From assembly GCA_016927065.1 (NCBI GenBank), contig JAFGNJ010000021.1:20289-84288 (forward strand): a stretch of 64,000 nucleotides of DNA. The letters run 5' to 3'. This stretch comes from Deltaproteobacteria bacterium (GTDB lineage Bacteria > Desulfobacterota > B13-G15 > RBG-16-54-18). The stretch's first letter is position 1, and every line of letters starts with the position of its first letter. A program made the position numbers and the translations under genes. The notes under the pieces were generated by a model. That model saw nothing but the letters and a program-made list of their open reading frames with translations. It searched no databases and was not told where the DNA came from. Shown here in pieces: positions 43,452-52,664 of the stretch.

Positions 43452-43951
43452 ATGCAAATACAAAATGGTTTGCCGGATGAAGCATTAGACTATTTATCCC
43501 TATTAATAAAATTATATCAAAACTATCGTGAGATAAGATCTCATGAAGAATATATTACAATGATAGGAAGAGATAAGATTAAGGATGTATCAAATTATCC
43601 CCAATACATAATGATGGAAGCTGCCGATCCACTCCCTCCGGGATTTGAAAGACGAGTATATCATTTTAAGGATAAATCACATGGCGGCGGAGTTATGGAT
43701 ACTGTTTTTAAGGAGAATGCGTTGGTTAATATTCGGGCTCAGCTTTTTTTAGGGGGCTATTTGCAAAAAAAGAAGCTAAAAAATACCTGCTCAATTCCAT
43801 GCTACCAACATTTAAATCTATATTTGGCGAACCATATCAGAGCGATCCAGATAATTATTATTTCAAGGTATCAGGGATTATAGCAACAGCATGCTATGTT
43901 CCAGGTACACCATCAGTGTCATTTTATCTTATTAATGAAAAATACGCATAA
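43452..43951 (+). pseudogene. frameshifted AT-rich gene, unknown function
   Basis: The first frame encodes ~105 plausible residues from an ATG with GGGGGGAAG upstream. After the homopolymers at 43744-43771 it becomes unlike protein and stops at 43883. The -1 frame continues without a break from that point to TAA at 43949-43951 with a well-formed C-terminus (SIFGEPYQSDPDN, then YYFKVSG), so the two belong together (about 165 aa). Sites of change could be the T7 run, the G5 run or the A7 run; CAAAAAAAG contains the classical slippery heptamer A AAA AAG in the reading frame. It could be a one-base deletion, a sequencing error, or programmed frameshifting. The high AT content suggests transfer. 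Confidence 0.6.
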
Positions 43952-44050
43952 AAACAGCCTAACAAAGCAACGGGAATTCAAATCCCTACCCTTGAGTTTT
44001 TAGCCCCGATTGCTCATCTCATCAAACCTCAAAAAAGCATGCCACACTCA

Positions 44051-44431
44051 CTACAATCCCCTCAGAAATTCCTCAGGCATCCTTCTTGGCTTACCCTCTT
44101 TGGTAATGCAGACCATCTGGTTCTTCCCTTCGGCCAGGAGCCGACCCGTATCTTTTAACGTAACCCGATGCTGGAAGGTAAATGCGGCCCTCGTCTTCTC
44201 GGAGACTTCGGTCTCTACCTGTATGATCTCCCCGTACCGTGCCACAGAATGATAGTCCACCTCCACCCGCTTGATGATGAAGTAAATCCCCTTTTCTTGC
44301 CACTGTGCCAGGGAGAGCCCCCTGGCTGCCAGATACTCAAACCACGATTTCTCAAAATACTTGAGGTAGTTGGCATAATAAATCACGCCTCCGGCATCGG
44401 TATCGCCATAATAGACCCTGGTCTCCCACAT
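44051..44431 (-). CDS. YbgC/FadM-type acyl-CoA thioesterase
   Basis: A 126-aa hot-dog-fold enzyme. YGDTDAGGVIYYANYLKYFE contains the catalytic Asp and the conserved N-terminal helix of 4-hydroxybenzoyl-CoA thioesterase-like proteins. It would hydrolyse a short or medium acyl-CoA. GGAGG lies before the ATG. It is transcribed divergently from the aminotransferase gene; there is no Tol-Pal cluster, so a link to that system is unlikely. Confidence 0.9.
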   Translation of the reverse strand: MWETRVYYGDTDAGGVIYYANYLKYFEKSWFEYLAARGLSLAQWQEKGIYFIIKRVEVDYHSVARYGEIIQVETEVSEKTRAAFTFQHRVTLKDTGRLLAEGKNQMVCITKEGKPRRMPEEFLRGL

Positions 44432-44531
44432 ACTTCCTCCTTGACCCCATCAATCGTTTTGTGTTAATTTTCTATGACTTACGTTCCTGTAGTCTAATGA
44501 AAGACACGCTATCTTGTCAACGGGAGGAGGA

Positions 44532-45704
44532 ATGGAGGAGTTCCATCGCATACAGCGGCTGCCGCCGTATGTCTTTGCTCAGGTAGATGAGCTGAAGATC
44601 ACCGCCCGTAGAAAGGGTGAGGACATCATCGACCTTGGGATGGGGAATCCTGATCTCCCCACCCCGCAGCATATCGTGGATAAACTGGTGGAGGCGGTCC
44701 AAAACCCCCGCAACCACCGCTATTCCGCATCCAAGGGGATCTACAAGCTCAGGCTCGCCATCACCGATTGGTACCAGCGCAACTACGATGTAGAGCTCGA
44801 TCCCGATACCGAGGCCATCGCTACCATAGGATCAAAGGACGGGATCGCCCATCTCGCCCTGGCCACCCTAGGGGCTGGGGACGTGGTCTTTGTACCCGAC
44901 CCCACCTACCCCATCCACAGCTACTGTGTGGTTATTGCCGGGGGCGATTTGCGCAGCATCCCCGTGACCGAGGATGAGGACTTCTTCGAGCGCCTGCAGG
45001 CCGCCACCAAGCTGACGTGGCCCAAGCCCAAGATGCTGATCATTAACTTCCCTCACAACCCTACCACCAAAGTGGTGGAGCGTCCTTTTTTCGAAAAGGT
45101 GGTGGAGTTCGCGCGGGAAAACCAGCTCCTGGTGGTGCATGACCTAGCCTATGCCGACCTGGTCTTCGATGGGTATGAGGCCCCCAGCATCCTCCAGATC
45201 CCCGGGGCAAAGGATTTGGCGGTGGAATTCTACACTCTGTCTAAGAGCTACAGCATGCCCGGCTGGCGGGTGGGTTTTGCCGTGGGGAATAAGAGGATGA
45301 TCAACGCCCTCACCAGGCTGAAGAGCTACTTCGATTACGGGATGTTTCAGCCGATCCAGATCGCGGCCATCATCGCCCTGAACTCCAAAAAGAAGATCGT
45401 GCAGGAGATCGTCGAGACCTACCGCTCGCGCCGGGACATCCTGGTAGACGGCCTCAACCGGGCGGGATGGCAGGTAGAAAAACCCAAGGCCACGATGTTC
45501 GTCTGGGCCGAGATACCCCCGGCCTTCCAAAAAATGGGTTCCCTGGAGTTCTCCAAGTTCTTACTGAGGGAGGCCAAGGTGGCCGTCTCGCCAGGGATCG
45601 GGTTCGGCGAGTGCGGCGAGGGTCATGTGCGGTTTGCCCTGGTGGAAAACGAGCATCGCATCCGGCAGGCCGCCCGGGGAATAAAGAAGTTACTGCACAA
45701 ATGA
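44532..45704 (+). CDS. PLP-dependent aminotransferase, AlaC-like
   Basis: A 390-aa fold-type I class I/II aminotransferase. PLP lysine lies in [14 protein letters not shown] (~235), with the ring-binding Asp in [12 protein letters not shown] and the phosphate-binding Ser/Arg nearby. Close to AlaC/AlaT enzymes that transfer amino groups between alanine and glutamate, but substrate range cannot be fixed by sequence alone. The start uses ATG at 44532 with GGAGGA just upstream, not the TTG at 44514. Its stop overlaps the next start as ATGA, so it forms an operon with homoserine dehydrogenase. Confidence 0.92.
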   Translation: MEEFHRIQRLPPYVFAQVDELKITARRKGEDIIDLGMGNPDLPTPQHIVDKLVEAVQNPRNHRYSASKGIYKLRLAITDWYQRNYDVELDPDTEAIATIGSKDGIAHLALATLGAGDVVFVPDPTYPIHSYCVVIAGGDLRSIPVTEDEDFFERLQAATKLTWPKPKMLIINFPHNPTTKVVERPFFEKVVEFARENQLLVVHDLAYADLVFDGYEAPSILQIPGAKDLAVEFYTLSKSYSMPGWRVGFAVGNKRMINALTRLKSYFDYGMFQPIQIAAIIALNSKKKIVQEIVETYRSRRDILVDGLNRAGWQVEKPKATMFVWAEIPPAFQKMGSLEFSKFLLREAKVAVSPGIGFGECGEGHVRFALVENEHRIRQAARGIKKLLHK

Positions 45705-47005
45705 AAGAGATCAAGATAGGCCTTATCGGTTTTGGCACCGTGGGCGCCGGCGTAGTGAAGATACTGGGGGAGAACGCCCCCCTGATAGCGCAGCGCCTGG
45801 GGGGTGAGGTCCGTCTGCACAAGATCGTCGACATCGACCTCAAGCGGGACCGGGGGGTGCAGGTTGCCAAGGAGATTTTGACCACCGATGCCGATGCCGT
45901 GCTCACTGATCCGCAGATCGCCATTGTCGTGGAACTGGTTGGTGGAATCGAGCCGGCGCGCACCTTCATCCTCAAGGCCATAGAAGCGGGCAAACATGTG
46001 GTCACCGCCAATAAGGCCCTTTTGGCCCTGCATGGCGCGGATCTCTTTGCCGCTGCTCAGAACAAGGGTGTGAGGATCGGCTTTGAGGCGAGCGTAGGCG
46101 GGGGGATCCCCATTATCCGCTCCCTCAGAGAGGGGCTGGTGGCCAACCGAATTATTTCCATCTTCGGGATACTCAACGGAACCTCCAATTATATCCTGAC
46201 CAGGATGACCCAAGAGGGGAAAGGGTTTCGCGAGATCTTAAAGGATGCGCAGCGATTGGGCTATGCTGAGGCCGACCCGAGCCTCGATGTGGAGGGAACC
46301 GATGCCGCCCACAAACTCGCCATCCTGGCCGCCCTGGCCTTCGGGATCCGGGTGGATTTTAACGATATCTTTGTCGAGGGAATCGCGCATATCACCCCCC
46401 TCGACATCCAGTACAGCTCGGAGTTCGGCTATCGTATCAAGCTCCTCGCCATCGGAAAAGGGGATGGCAAAAAGGTGGAATTGAGGGTACATCCCACCAT
46501 GCTCCCGGCCCATCACCTCATTTCTACGGTGGAAGGTGTCTACAACGCCATTTATATCTCCGGGGACGCTGTTGGCCCTACCATGTTCTATGGACAGGGG
46601 GCTGGGTCGCTCCCTACCGGCAGCGCCGTAGTAAGTGATGTAGTGGATATGTGCAGTGACATCATCCACGGTGTCGAGGGAGGAGGTTCTTGTATTCCTT
46701 TCTGGGCATCCGAAAAGGGGATGATCAAGGCAATGGATGAGGTAGTAACCCCCTACTACCTTCGGTTTACCGCTGTTGATCGTCCCGGCGTCCTCTCTAA
46801 GATCGCGGGCATCTTGGGGGAGCATGAGATCAGCATCGCCTCGGTGATACAGAAGGGGAGGAGGGTAAAGGGTGCGGTGCCCATCGTCATGATGACCCAC
46901 GAGGCGGTAGAGAAGAATGCTCGTCAGGCCCTCCGGGCAATAGATGGGCTTGACATCATCCAGGCCAAGACCACCCTGATCAGGGTGGAGGGAGACATGA
47001 TATAG
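45701..47005 (+). CDS. hom: homoserine dehydrogenase
   Basis: A 434-aa NAD(P)-dependent enzyme that reduces aspartate semialdehyde to homoserine, on the way to threonine and methionine. It has GFGTVGAGV (nucleotide binding, ~8-16), NGTSNYIL (~170), the catalytic region with [11 protein letters not shown], and a C-terminal ACT domain (~350-430; [19 protein letters not shown]), which in relatives gives threonine feedback. A longer frame back to 45467 is only a shadow of the aminotransferase gene; this ATG overlaps its stop and starts the conserved domain. Confidence 0.97.
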   Translation: MKEIKIGLIGFGTVGAGVVKILGENAPLIAQRLGGEVRLHKIVDIDLKRDRGVQVAKEILTTDADAVLTDPQIAIVVELVGGIEPARTFILKAIEAGKHVVTANKALLALHGADLFAAAQNKGVRIGFEASVGGGIPIIRSLREGLVANRIISIFGILNGTSNYILTRMTQEGKGFREILKDAQRLGYAEADPSLDVEGTDAAHKLAILAALAFGIRVDFNDIFVEGIAHITPLDIQYSSEFGYRIKLLAIGKGDGKKVELRVHPTMLPAHHLISTVEGVYNAIYISGDAVGPTMFYGQGAGSLPTGSAVVSDVVDMCSDIIHGVEGGGSCIPFWASEKGMIKAMDEVVTPYYLRFTAVDRPGVLSKIAGILGEHEISIASVIQKGRRVKGAVPIVMMTHEAVEKNARQALRAIDGLDIIQAKTTLIRVEGDMI

Positions 47006-47104
47006 GGTGTACTACTATTCAGTATCCGCTCTCGATGTATAACTGAAATATGCCACCGTGTTTCTTTTACACACCTGCTTCAAACTGAGCGCCCATACCC
47101 GCTC

Positions 47105-47755
47105 TTACTTTATAAAAACTTTCATTGCTGATGGCTTCCCATAGCAGAGCAAGTGATCTTGTGGCTGAAGGCGCTCATTCATGCTGGGGAGGGAAATAAC
47201 CTTCTTGCCTCGTTTGAGGGCAAGGATAACAATATCGTGCTTTACGAAACCGATATCTTTCACGCGACGACCGCTCATTCTAGCGCTTTCAGGCACCTGA
47301 AGGCGAACTACGGCATAGCCGCCTTCCTGGTGTATGATGAACGGAGTAGAACGAGTATCCCTTCTTCGCACAAGGGCTAGTACGGCGTTGGTGATTTTGT
47401 CCACCAATCCCAACCTGAAGGCGAACATGAGGACGAGCACAACAGCTACAATGATGCCGGAGAGGAGTAAGGAAGGCCATACCAGTCCGGCACGGATATA
47501 GAGCACCAAAAGAATAAGGAAGGCTATGATTCCGGCATTCCCCAGGAAGATAAGGTAGCCGGCGATCCTGCGACGCTGAGGGTGATTGACGACCGACTCA
47601 GCCTCCTGCGTGGTGAAACCGGTGCCGGAGAAAGCGGACAGGGCTTGAAAACGGGCTTTGCTGCGTTCCATACCTGTTGTTTCGAAGGCGATGGACCCAA
47701 GCCACCAGATTAAAAGCCACAGGGCCAAAAAGATAAACATTGCACCAATCTGCAT
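47105..47755 (-). CDS. membrane protein with C-terminal TrkA-C (RCK_C) domain
   Basis: A 216-aa protein: about three hydrophobic helices (~5-27, ~65-90, ~95-120) and a cytoplasmic RCK_C domain (~145-215; VVRLQVPESARMSGRRVKD, LPSMNERLQPQDHLLCYG). RCK_C domains bind small ligands to control transporters, but no TrkA-N domain or channel is attached. The start at 47755 has AAAGGAG 8 bases upstream. It is convergent with hom. Possibly a sensor or regulatory part of an ion transporter. Confidence 0.78.
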   Translation of the reverse strand: MQIGAMFIFLALWLLIWWLGSIAFETTGMERSKARFQALSAFSGTGFTTQEAESVVNHPQRRRIAGYLIFLGNAGIIAFLILLVLYIRAGLVWPSLLLSGIIVAVVLVLMFAFRLGLVDKITNAVLALVRRRDTRSTPFIIHQEGGYAVVRLQVPESARMSGRRVKDIGFVKHDIVILALKRGKKVISLPSMNERLQPQDHLLCYGKPSAMKVFIK

Positions 47756-47857
47756 ATTGATCTCCTTTCCACCTGAATGAATTGACAATCAAAATATAAC
47801 ACACCCACTAGCAAGAGGGCAAACCTGCTCGTATTCTATTTTGTTTATTGTTTCCTT

Positions 47858-49069
47858 TCATCGTTCGGCGTTTATAAGTTTTTTGAAGCTTTCCCCTGTC
47901 TCATTGAGTGTATTGTCGAGGATCCTTTGGCCTGATATCTCGTCAACGCTATTGATCAACTGCTGAGGACGAAGATTCATCGTTTGAGTGTTATAGTCAA
48001 GGTATCCGTAGAGATATTTCATCCAAAAAAAGGAGCAGAATTCAGCATCAATAAGATGGGATATGTTTACCGTCATCTCCAAAAACAATTGATCCAGGGG
48101 TCCCCAAAAAGAATAGACATCTCGTGTAAATGCCTCTACTGGGCTAATACCCCCTAACTCGCGCGTTGAGACCTTGTAGAGCCACGCCTCGCCAATAGAG
48201 ACAGACTTTTGGTGTTCTCTTGCCATCACAGCCACCCTCATAACTCTGTCTACAACAAGGTCGTTTTGAATAGGGTAAATATGCAGATTAATATCATCCA
48301 GTTCAGGGATATTCATCAAGGCCTCAAAATAGGCAATATCATTCCATGTGCCTGCTCCGGCACCCAATCGAACCCCCTTATGCATGAGTCCTTGTGCTGC
48401 GTAACGCACAGTAGCGGCGAAGTTTGACACGGTGAAATCGAGGCCTGTGTTACGTGAGTGGGTATCCGGCTCTGTAAAAAGGGTGAGGTGGTCGGGGCGC
48501 ACATCCTCAATGATCGCCTCAGCCATCTCCCGCAGCTCTTTCTGGAACCGCTCCATAGTCAGCCCACGGTAATCCACCCGCACCTGGCTAAACTCCGGTT
48601 CGTGAAAGATCGTTCCCATCTCAACGATGAGAAGAAAACCCCTGCGGCGGACTTCTTGGGCGACTCGCTGGTAGAACCGGCGGTACTCGGACGAATGCGG
48701 AAAAGACCGTGTCAAAATAGGATATTGAATGCTCAGGGCAATACCCTGGACGCCAAGATCGCGCAAACGGTCCAAAGTGAGGCAGGTTGCTTTAAACGCG
48801 CGTTCCTTTAACAGGGCCTCCCCCCGGTTGCTATTTGCCGCCAGCAACTCTACACCAAAGGCCGTATCGGATTTCTTGTCCTGTCGTTGAGATTTAATGA
48901 GAGCGTTAAGATCGGTTAGTTTGGTAAAGAGCTCACCATACAAGGCGTAGTAAGGATAGGGGACCAAGGAAGTATTCATCTGTTCTTCTTTTACTGCGGG
49001 CGTTCCGCCACAGGACGAGAGCACGAGCAGCAACGCCACTGAAACTATGACAAGCGAATTCCTCAGCAT
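47858..49069 (-). CDS. lipoprotein with probable TIM-barrel glycosidase fold
   Basis: A 403-aa secreted lipoprotein. The signal peptide ends in a lipobox (LSSC, near residue 20), so it should be attached to the membrane. The mature part has (beta/alpha) alternation: GVQGIALSIQYPIL, FLLIVEMGTIF, HLTLFTEPDT, DDINLHIYPI and VSIGEAW. Glu in TLFTEPDT and Glu in SIGEAW are spaced like acid/base and nucleophile in clan-A glycosidases such as GH5 and GH53. No exact family could be named. ATG at 49069 has GAGGAGG 8 bases upstream; the ATG at 49084 would add five residues. Confidence 0.7.
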   Translation of the reverse strand: MLRNSLVIVSVALLLVLSSCGGTPAVKEEQMNTSLVPYPYYALYGELFTKLTDLNALIKSQRQDKKSDTAFGVELLAANSNRGEALLKERAFKATCLTLDRLRDLGVQGIALSIQYPILTRSFPHSSEYRRFYQRVAQEVRRRGFLLIVEMGTIFHEPEFSQVRVDYRGLTMERFQKELREMAEAIIEDVRPDHLTLFTEPDTHSRNTGLDFTVSNFAATVRYAAQGLMHKGVRLGAGAGTWNDIAYFEALMNIPELDDINLHIYPIQNDLVVDRVMRVAVMAREHQKSVSIGEAWLYKVSTRELGGISPVEAFTRDVYSFWGPLDQLFLEMTVNISHLIDAEFCSFFWMKYLYGYLDYNTQTMNLRPQQLINSVDEISGQRILDNTLNETGESFKKLINAER

Positions 49070-49136
49070 ATATGGCCTCCTCATTATTTAACGAACTTAA
49101 TTAAAAGTTCGTTCTTGTAAATAATTTTGAGAGAAA

Positions 49137-49514
49137 TCAAGTAGCCTTTTTCTTGCCGACAAGAAAGCTGTGATCAACTAGGATATAATTACAATCCTTA
49201 CATCGCCATGCCACATTTTCTTTGATTGATATCGACATGTTCATCGTATTCTTCAGTAACGTCTTAGATCCGATGAATTGGCTCAGAGGTTTCGCTTCAT
49301 CGGCCCGATAACAGATCCCTTTGCCAGCCATAACAAAACCGTTCTCCATTACCTTCCCGCACTTCGGACATGTATAGGTAACGTACCTATCTATTTCATC
49401 ATAGCGTTTATATTCTTTATTTAATGTATAAAGCTTTTTTAACGTGAAGTAAAAAAACACAAGAACAACTATAAAGACGGTCACTGTACCAATCATATAA
49501 GCTAGCTTTTCCAT
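49137..49514 (-). CDS. small membrane-anchored zinc-ribbon protein (DUF6487-like)
   Basis: A 125-aa protein: one N-terminal helix (~6-28) and a soluble zinc ribbon (CPKCGKVMENGF, then GKGICYR, WRCKDCNYIL). The pattern C-P-x-C-G-x-M-x-x-G with a later CxxC fits DUF6487. Function unknown. No operon partner is clear. Confidence 0.7.
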   Translation of the reverse strand: MEKLAYMIGTVTVFIVVLVFFYFTLKKLYTLNKEYKRYDEIDRYVTYTCPKCGKVMENGFVMAGKGICYRADEAKPLSQFIGSKTLLKNTMNMSISIKENVAWRCKDCNYILVDHSFLVGKKKAT

Positions 49515-49560
49515 AATGTTCTCACCGTAGCAATATGGGAAAAGTCCCCCTTAAGTTCTC

Positions 49561-50277
49561 TTACGATACAGCAGCTAATATTTTGTTACTTCTCTTCTCA
49601 TACGTCTTCTCGAATTTCGCTCTCATAAATGGTTTTCCATGACCAGGATAAAAATATTCGCATCCAACTGCCAATAGTTTCTCCCAACTGCTCAGTAATG
49701 TCTTCTGATCATTGGCGTAGGGGGGAAATACACTGTGCTTAACGATGTGAAAGAGGGTGTCTCCTACTATTGCGTGCTTCTCGTCAATGATGATGCTGAT
49801 TGAACCTGCGGTATGTCCGGGGGTGGGCAGGACGTAGCCATCTATGCCATATGGGTGCAAGTCAAACCGCCTTGAGATCGTTATATCGGGGTCGACGGCA
49901 TCGTATTCCGCCATTTTTTTTGCAAGGGTCCTTCCTATCGCAGCCATGGCCTTGGAGAACCACATCGTGCCTTTGGGAAGGTCACAATACCCCTCCTTGA
50001 GGCATTCTGCCTCTGCCTTATGGACAAGAATTTTTGCCTTGGTGATGTCCTTAAGGGCCTTGAGGCTCCCACAGTGATCATAGTGGGTATGGGTGAGAAT
50101 AATCAGTTTGATATCACGGGGGGATACATTGATTCGCTGGAGGGCGGCTATGATCTTCTTTTCCTTCTTTTTCATCCCGGTATCGATCAGAATGGCTTTG
50201 CCTCCACTCTTCACAACATACACATTGGATGACGTCATGTGAATTCTGACGATGTGGGTTTTATCGCCTTCTTTCAT
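49561..50277 (-). CDS. metallo-beta-lactamase-fold hydrolase
   Basis: A 238-aa MBL-fold enzyme. HTHYDH (~60-65), the later His in PTPGHTAGS, Asp in VGDTLF and His in YPGHGKP give the full set of metal ligands, so it should bind two metals. The substrate is not known; the size fits glyoxalase II-like or lactonase-like members. It has no signal peptide. The gene is 49 bp downstream of a methyltransferase gene on the same strand. Confidence 0.9.
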   Translation of the reverse strand: MKEGDKTHIVRIHMTSSNVYVVKSGGKAILIDTGMKKKEKKIIAALQRINVSPRDIKLIILTHTHYDHCGSLKALKDITKAKILVHKAEAECLKEGYCDLPKGTMWFSKAMAAIGRTLAKKMAEYDAVDPDITISRRFDLHPYGIDGYVLPTPGHTAGSISIIIDEKHAIVGDTLFHIVKHSVFPPYANDQKTLLSSWEKLLAVGCEYFYPGHGKPFMRAKFEKTYEKRSNKILAAVS

Positions 50278-50326
50278 TATTAAAATTGGTTTTGCCCCAT
50301 GTTGAATTTGTTGGTTTCAATACCTG

Positions 50327-51202
50327 CTATTTGCCTTTGATGGTGGCATCTGCAAGGGCGCAGATGTGTTCGGGAGAAGTACCGCAACACCCGCCGACCA
50401 TAGTAGCCCCGGCGCTGATACACTCCATGATCCCCTTTGCGAACTCTGGCGGGGACATATCAAACACGGTCTTATGATCAACCATTCGCGGCCTCCCCGC
50501 ATTCGGCTTGGCCAGAAGAGGGAGCTCGGTGCCGCTGCGCATTACCGATACAATTTCGGCCATTTGAAAAGGGTCGATATCGCCACAGTTCGCCCCGACG
50601 GCCTCTGCGCCTGCCTCGGTAAGTGCTGTCGCGCATTCCTTGGCTGCATTGCCCATAATTGTCCGACCTCCGTTTTGAGACGATGAAAAGGCCATGGTAA
50701 CGATTACGGGAAGCGCGGAGACCTCTTTGCATGCACGCAGCGCACAAAGAGCTTCTTTCAGATCAGTCATGGTCTCAATGATGAAACCATCAGCCCCCCC
50801 TTCCTGCAATAATGCTGCTTGTTCGGCAAATGCCTCATAAGCCGCAGACTCTTTAAGATCCCCATAAGGCTCAAGAAGTTTACCAGTAGAGCTCATATCC
50901 CCCAGTATGTATTGATTGTGGCCCACTGCCTGTTTTGCCAACTGCACTCCAGACACATTCACTTCGCGCACGTCTACCCCTATCTTGTGGGTTTCGATAT
51001 AGACTCGATTCATAGCAAAGGTATTTGTTATCAAGATATGGCACCCGCATTGGACATAGTTCTTATGGATTGCCAAGACCTGATCCGGGTGGGAAATCGT
51101 ACTCTGCCCTCCCATGACCGCCCCGCGCTCCGCTAATTGCGTGCCCATGGCACCATCAAGCAAAATCAGATCTTTTCTCGTCAAGAACGTCGATAAATCC
51201 AT
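50327..51202 (-). CDS. homocysteine S-methyltransferase-domain protein
   Basis: A 291-aa protein equal to the N-terminal zinc domain of MetH. LDGAMGTQL is the opening motif, and zinc ligands lie in GANCG (~204) and GGCCGTSPEH (~272-281). The cobalamin, folate and activation domains are absent. It may be a stand-alone methyltransferase that uses S-methylmethionine, or the methyl-acceptor part of a split system with a corrinoid partner coded elsewhere. It starts directly after the DUF6504-like gene ends. Confidence 0.9.
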   Translation of the reverse strand: MDLSTFLTRKDLILLDGAMGTQLAERGAVMGGQSTISHPDQVLAIHKNYVQCGCHILITNTFAMNRVYIETHKIGVDVREVNVSGVQLAKQAVGHNQYILGDMSSTGKLLEPYGDLKESAAYEAFAEQAALLQEGGADGFIIETMTDLKEALCALRACKEVSALPVIVTMAFSSSQNGGRTIMGNAAKECATALTEAGAEAVGANCGDIDPFQMAEIVSVMRSGTELPLLAKPNAGRPRMVDHKTVFDMSPPEFAKGIMECISAGATMVGGCCGTSPEHICALADATIKGK

Positions 51203-51532
51203 TTATTGTTTTCCGGAGGATCGTTCGGTGAACAGGGCCGACCTTTTTTGATCGGATCTGGTGACCAGCCACCAGCTTTGTCTGCTGCGATTGCTGTAAT
51301 CCAAATAGATCTCGAAGACGTCTCCATGCGAATCTCGAACCACAAAGTAGCGACGATGCCTTCGCGTGTACCATTTACGGCTGCGGGGTGGAAGGCCACC
51401 ATATCCAGTATCAACTCGTTCACCCAGCACTTCCACCACATCATGGACTTCCCCGTTCCATGTGAAACGCAGGGGTTGCGGCGATGTTTCTGCCCTTTCC
51501 ACCTCAATTTGTTCTCCGAAGAAATTTCCCAT
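51203..51532 (-). CDS. DUF6504-like small protein
   Basis: A 109-aa soluble protein with repeated short beta strands, e.g. FTWNGEVHDVVEVL, RRYFVVRDSHGDVFEIYLDY and WWLVTRSD. The pattern is that of DUF6504 proteins, whose function is unknown. The C-terminal tail after about residue 92 has no family character. The stop directly abuts the methyltransferase start. Confidence 0.6.
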   Translation of the reverse strand: MGNFFGEQIEVERAETSPQPLRFTWNGEVHDVVEVLGERVDTGYGGLPPRSRKWYTRRHRRYFVVRDSHGDVFEIYLDYSNRSRQSWWLVTRSDQKRSALFTERSSGKQ

Positions 51533-51615
51533 AGGGGATAAGCAATCTTAAATATTACTGTACGATGAGATTCAGGTTGGCATTATAGAACGAAAGTGGC
51601 ATCGACTGTTCATCC

Positions 51616-51885
51616 TCATGTGTGTGCCCTGTTCTCGTACAATACGTACCTCTTAATCCGTTCTTCCAATTCCTGCGGGGACAAGGTATGCCATTCCGGG
51701 ATCGTTTCTTTTAGGTTTACCTTTTCCCCTTTATCAACGAATGGAAGTAACAATACCAACCCCGGCCCTACAATATTTAAAAAACGACCGAGACGAAAAA
51801 CAGCTATCCTCTCATATTCTTTTACAACCTTCAGGGATGCTGCAATGAATATTATCGAGAGAATAAAAAGAATGATAAATTCCAT
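51616..51885 (-). CDS. short slipin-like membrane protein
   Basis: An 89-aa protein: one membrane helix (~2-20) and the first SPFH segment (EYERIAVFRLGRFLNIVGPGL then LLLPFVDKGEKVNL), after which a normal slipin would go on for over 150 residues. Here a charged helix (PEWHTLSPQELEERIKRY) ends the protein. Either a gene cut short or a member of a short slipin-like family. The start has no strong site. Confidence 0.6.
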   Translation of the reverse strand: MEFIILFILSIIFIAASLKVVKEYERIAVFRLGRFLNIVGPGLVLLLPFVDKGEKVNLKETIPEWHTLSPQELEERIKRYVLYENRAHT

Positions 51886-52001
51886 TTTTATATTTACTCA
51901 ATTATTACTCTGAAAATAGGTTTCAAATCTCCCCATCCCCTGTATCGCATAGCGATACATCCCGACCTCTTTGATTTTTGCATAGCAGTGCGGGACCTTT
52001 T

Positions 52002-52032
52002 CTAAAGCCGGAGGTGGCTCTTTAGCCAGGGG
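52002..52032. repeat. dispersed hairpin repeat, copy 2
   Basis: About 31 bp in inverted orientation to 22632-22662, with one mismatch by eye, flanked here by a G-rich run. The stretch 51886-52124 (239 bp) around it has no gene. Confidence 0.65.
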
Positions 52033-52124
52033 GCGAGGGGGGATTGGGGTTTGCCAATTTCTACCATACGTGGGTGACTTAACCGTCATGGAAATTACAC
52101 AGACTTTTCCCTTATCATAAATTA

Positions 52125-52646
52125 CTACTTCAGTTTGTCGCGTATCTGCGATGGAACCTTATCGGCCAAATCAGGATACACTTCGAGCAAACGCGCTATA
52201 TCCGCCAAATCCTTCTGCCTCTTACTCATACGGCGCTGTTCGTCAGAATACGCCCAAACCTTGCCTTGAAGCACATCATCAACTTTAGCCACTTTCATTT
52301 CATATCCTAGTACGTCTCTGACTGTTGCGTTGTGAATGAACTCCTGATATCGATGATCGGTCTGTAATTGTATTCGGAGGTCAGATTCGCTACTGCTCAG
52401 ATTTATGCTGTGGGCGAATCGCTCAATGGTGAAATGTTTTTCCACAGCCGCGCACACCGCCTCTATATCACTCGCGGCGACGACGACATCTAAGTCCAAG
52501 CTGACAACCGGCTCGGTATAGGCGTTGACGGCAAGTCCGCCGACGACACAGTAATCAGCCTCAATGCGGGATACTGCGTCAAGGAATAGTTGCAGGACAT
52601 CTATTTTTCCGTTTGCGACGGTGTTCATGAATTCTTTCTTCGTCAT
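52125..52646 (-). CDS. nucleotidyltransferase-fold protein, AbiEii/MNT-like
   Basis: A 173-aa protein. VVGGLAVNAY (~33-42) followed by LDLDVVV (~50) makes the GG ... DxD signature of the DNA polymerase beta-like fold. It resembles the AbiEii/MNT type proteins that act as toxins or antitoxins by nucleotide transfer. No AbiEi or HEPN partner is found next to it. It is followed by dapB upstream on the same strand without clear co-function. Confidence 0.78.
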   Translation of the reverse strand: MTKKEFMNTVANGKIDVLQLFLDAVSRIEADYCVVGGLAVNAYTEPVVSLDLDVVVAASDIEAVCAAVEKHFTIERFAHSINLSSSESDLRIQLQTDHRYQEFIHNATVRDVLGYEMKVAKVDDVLQGKVWAYSDEQRRMSKRQKDLADIARLLEVYPDLADKVPSQIRDKLK

Positions 52647-52664
52647 CGCGCCCTCAATAGTTGT

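Noticed and set aside
45467..45700. Upstream extension of the hom frame
   Set aside because: It lies inside the aminotransferase gene in another frame, and the translated part is Arg/Gly/Pro-rich shadow sequence. The conserved domain begins at the ATG overlapping the aminotransferase stop.
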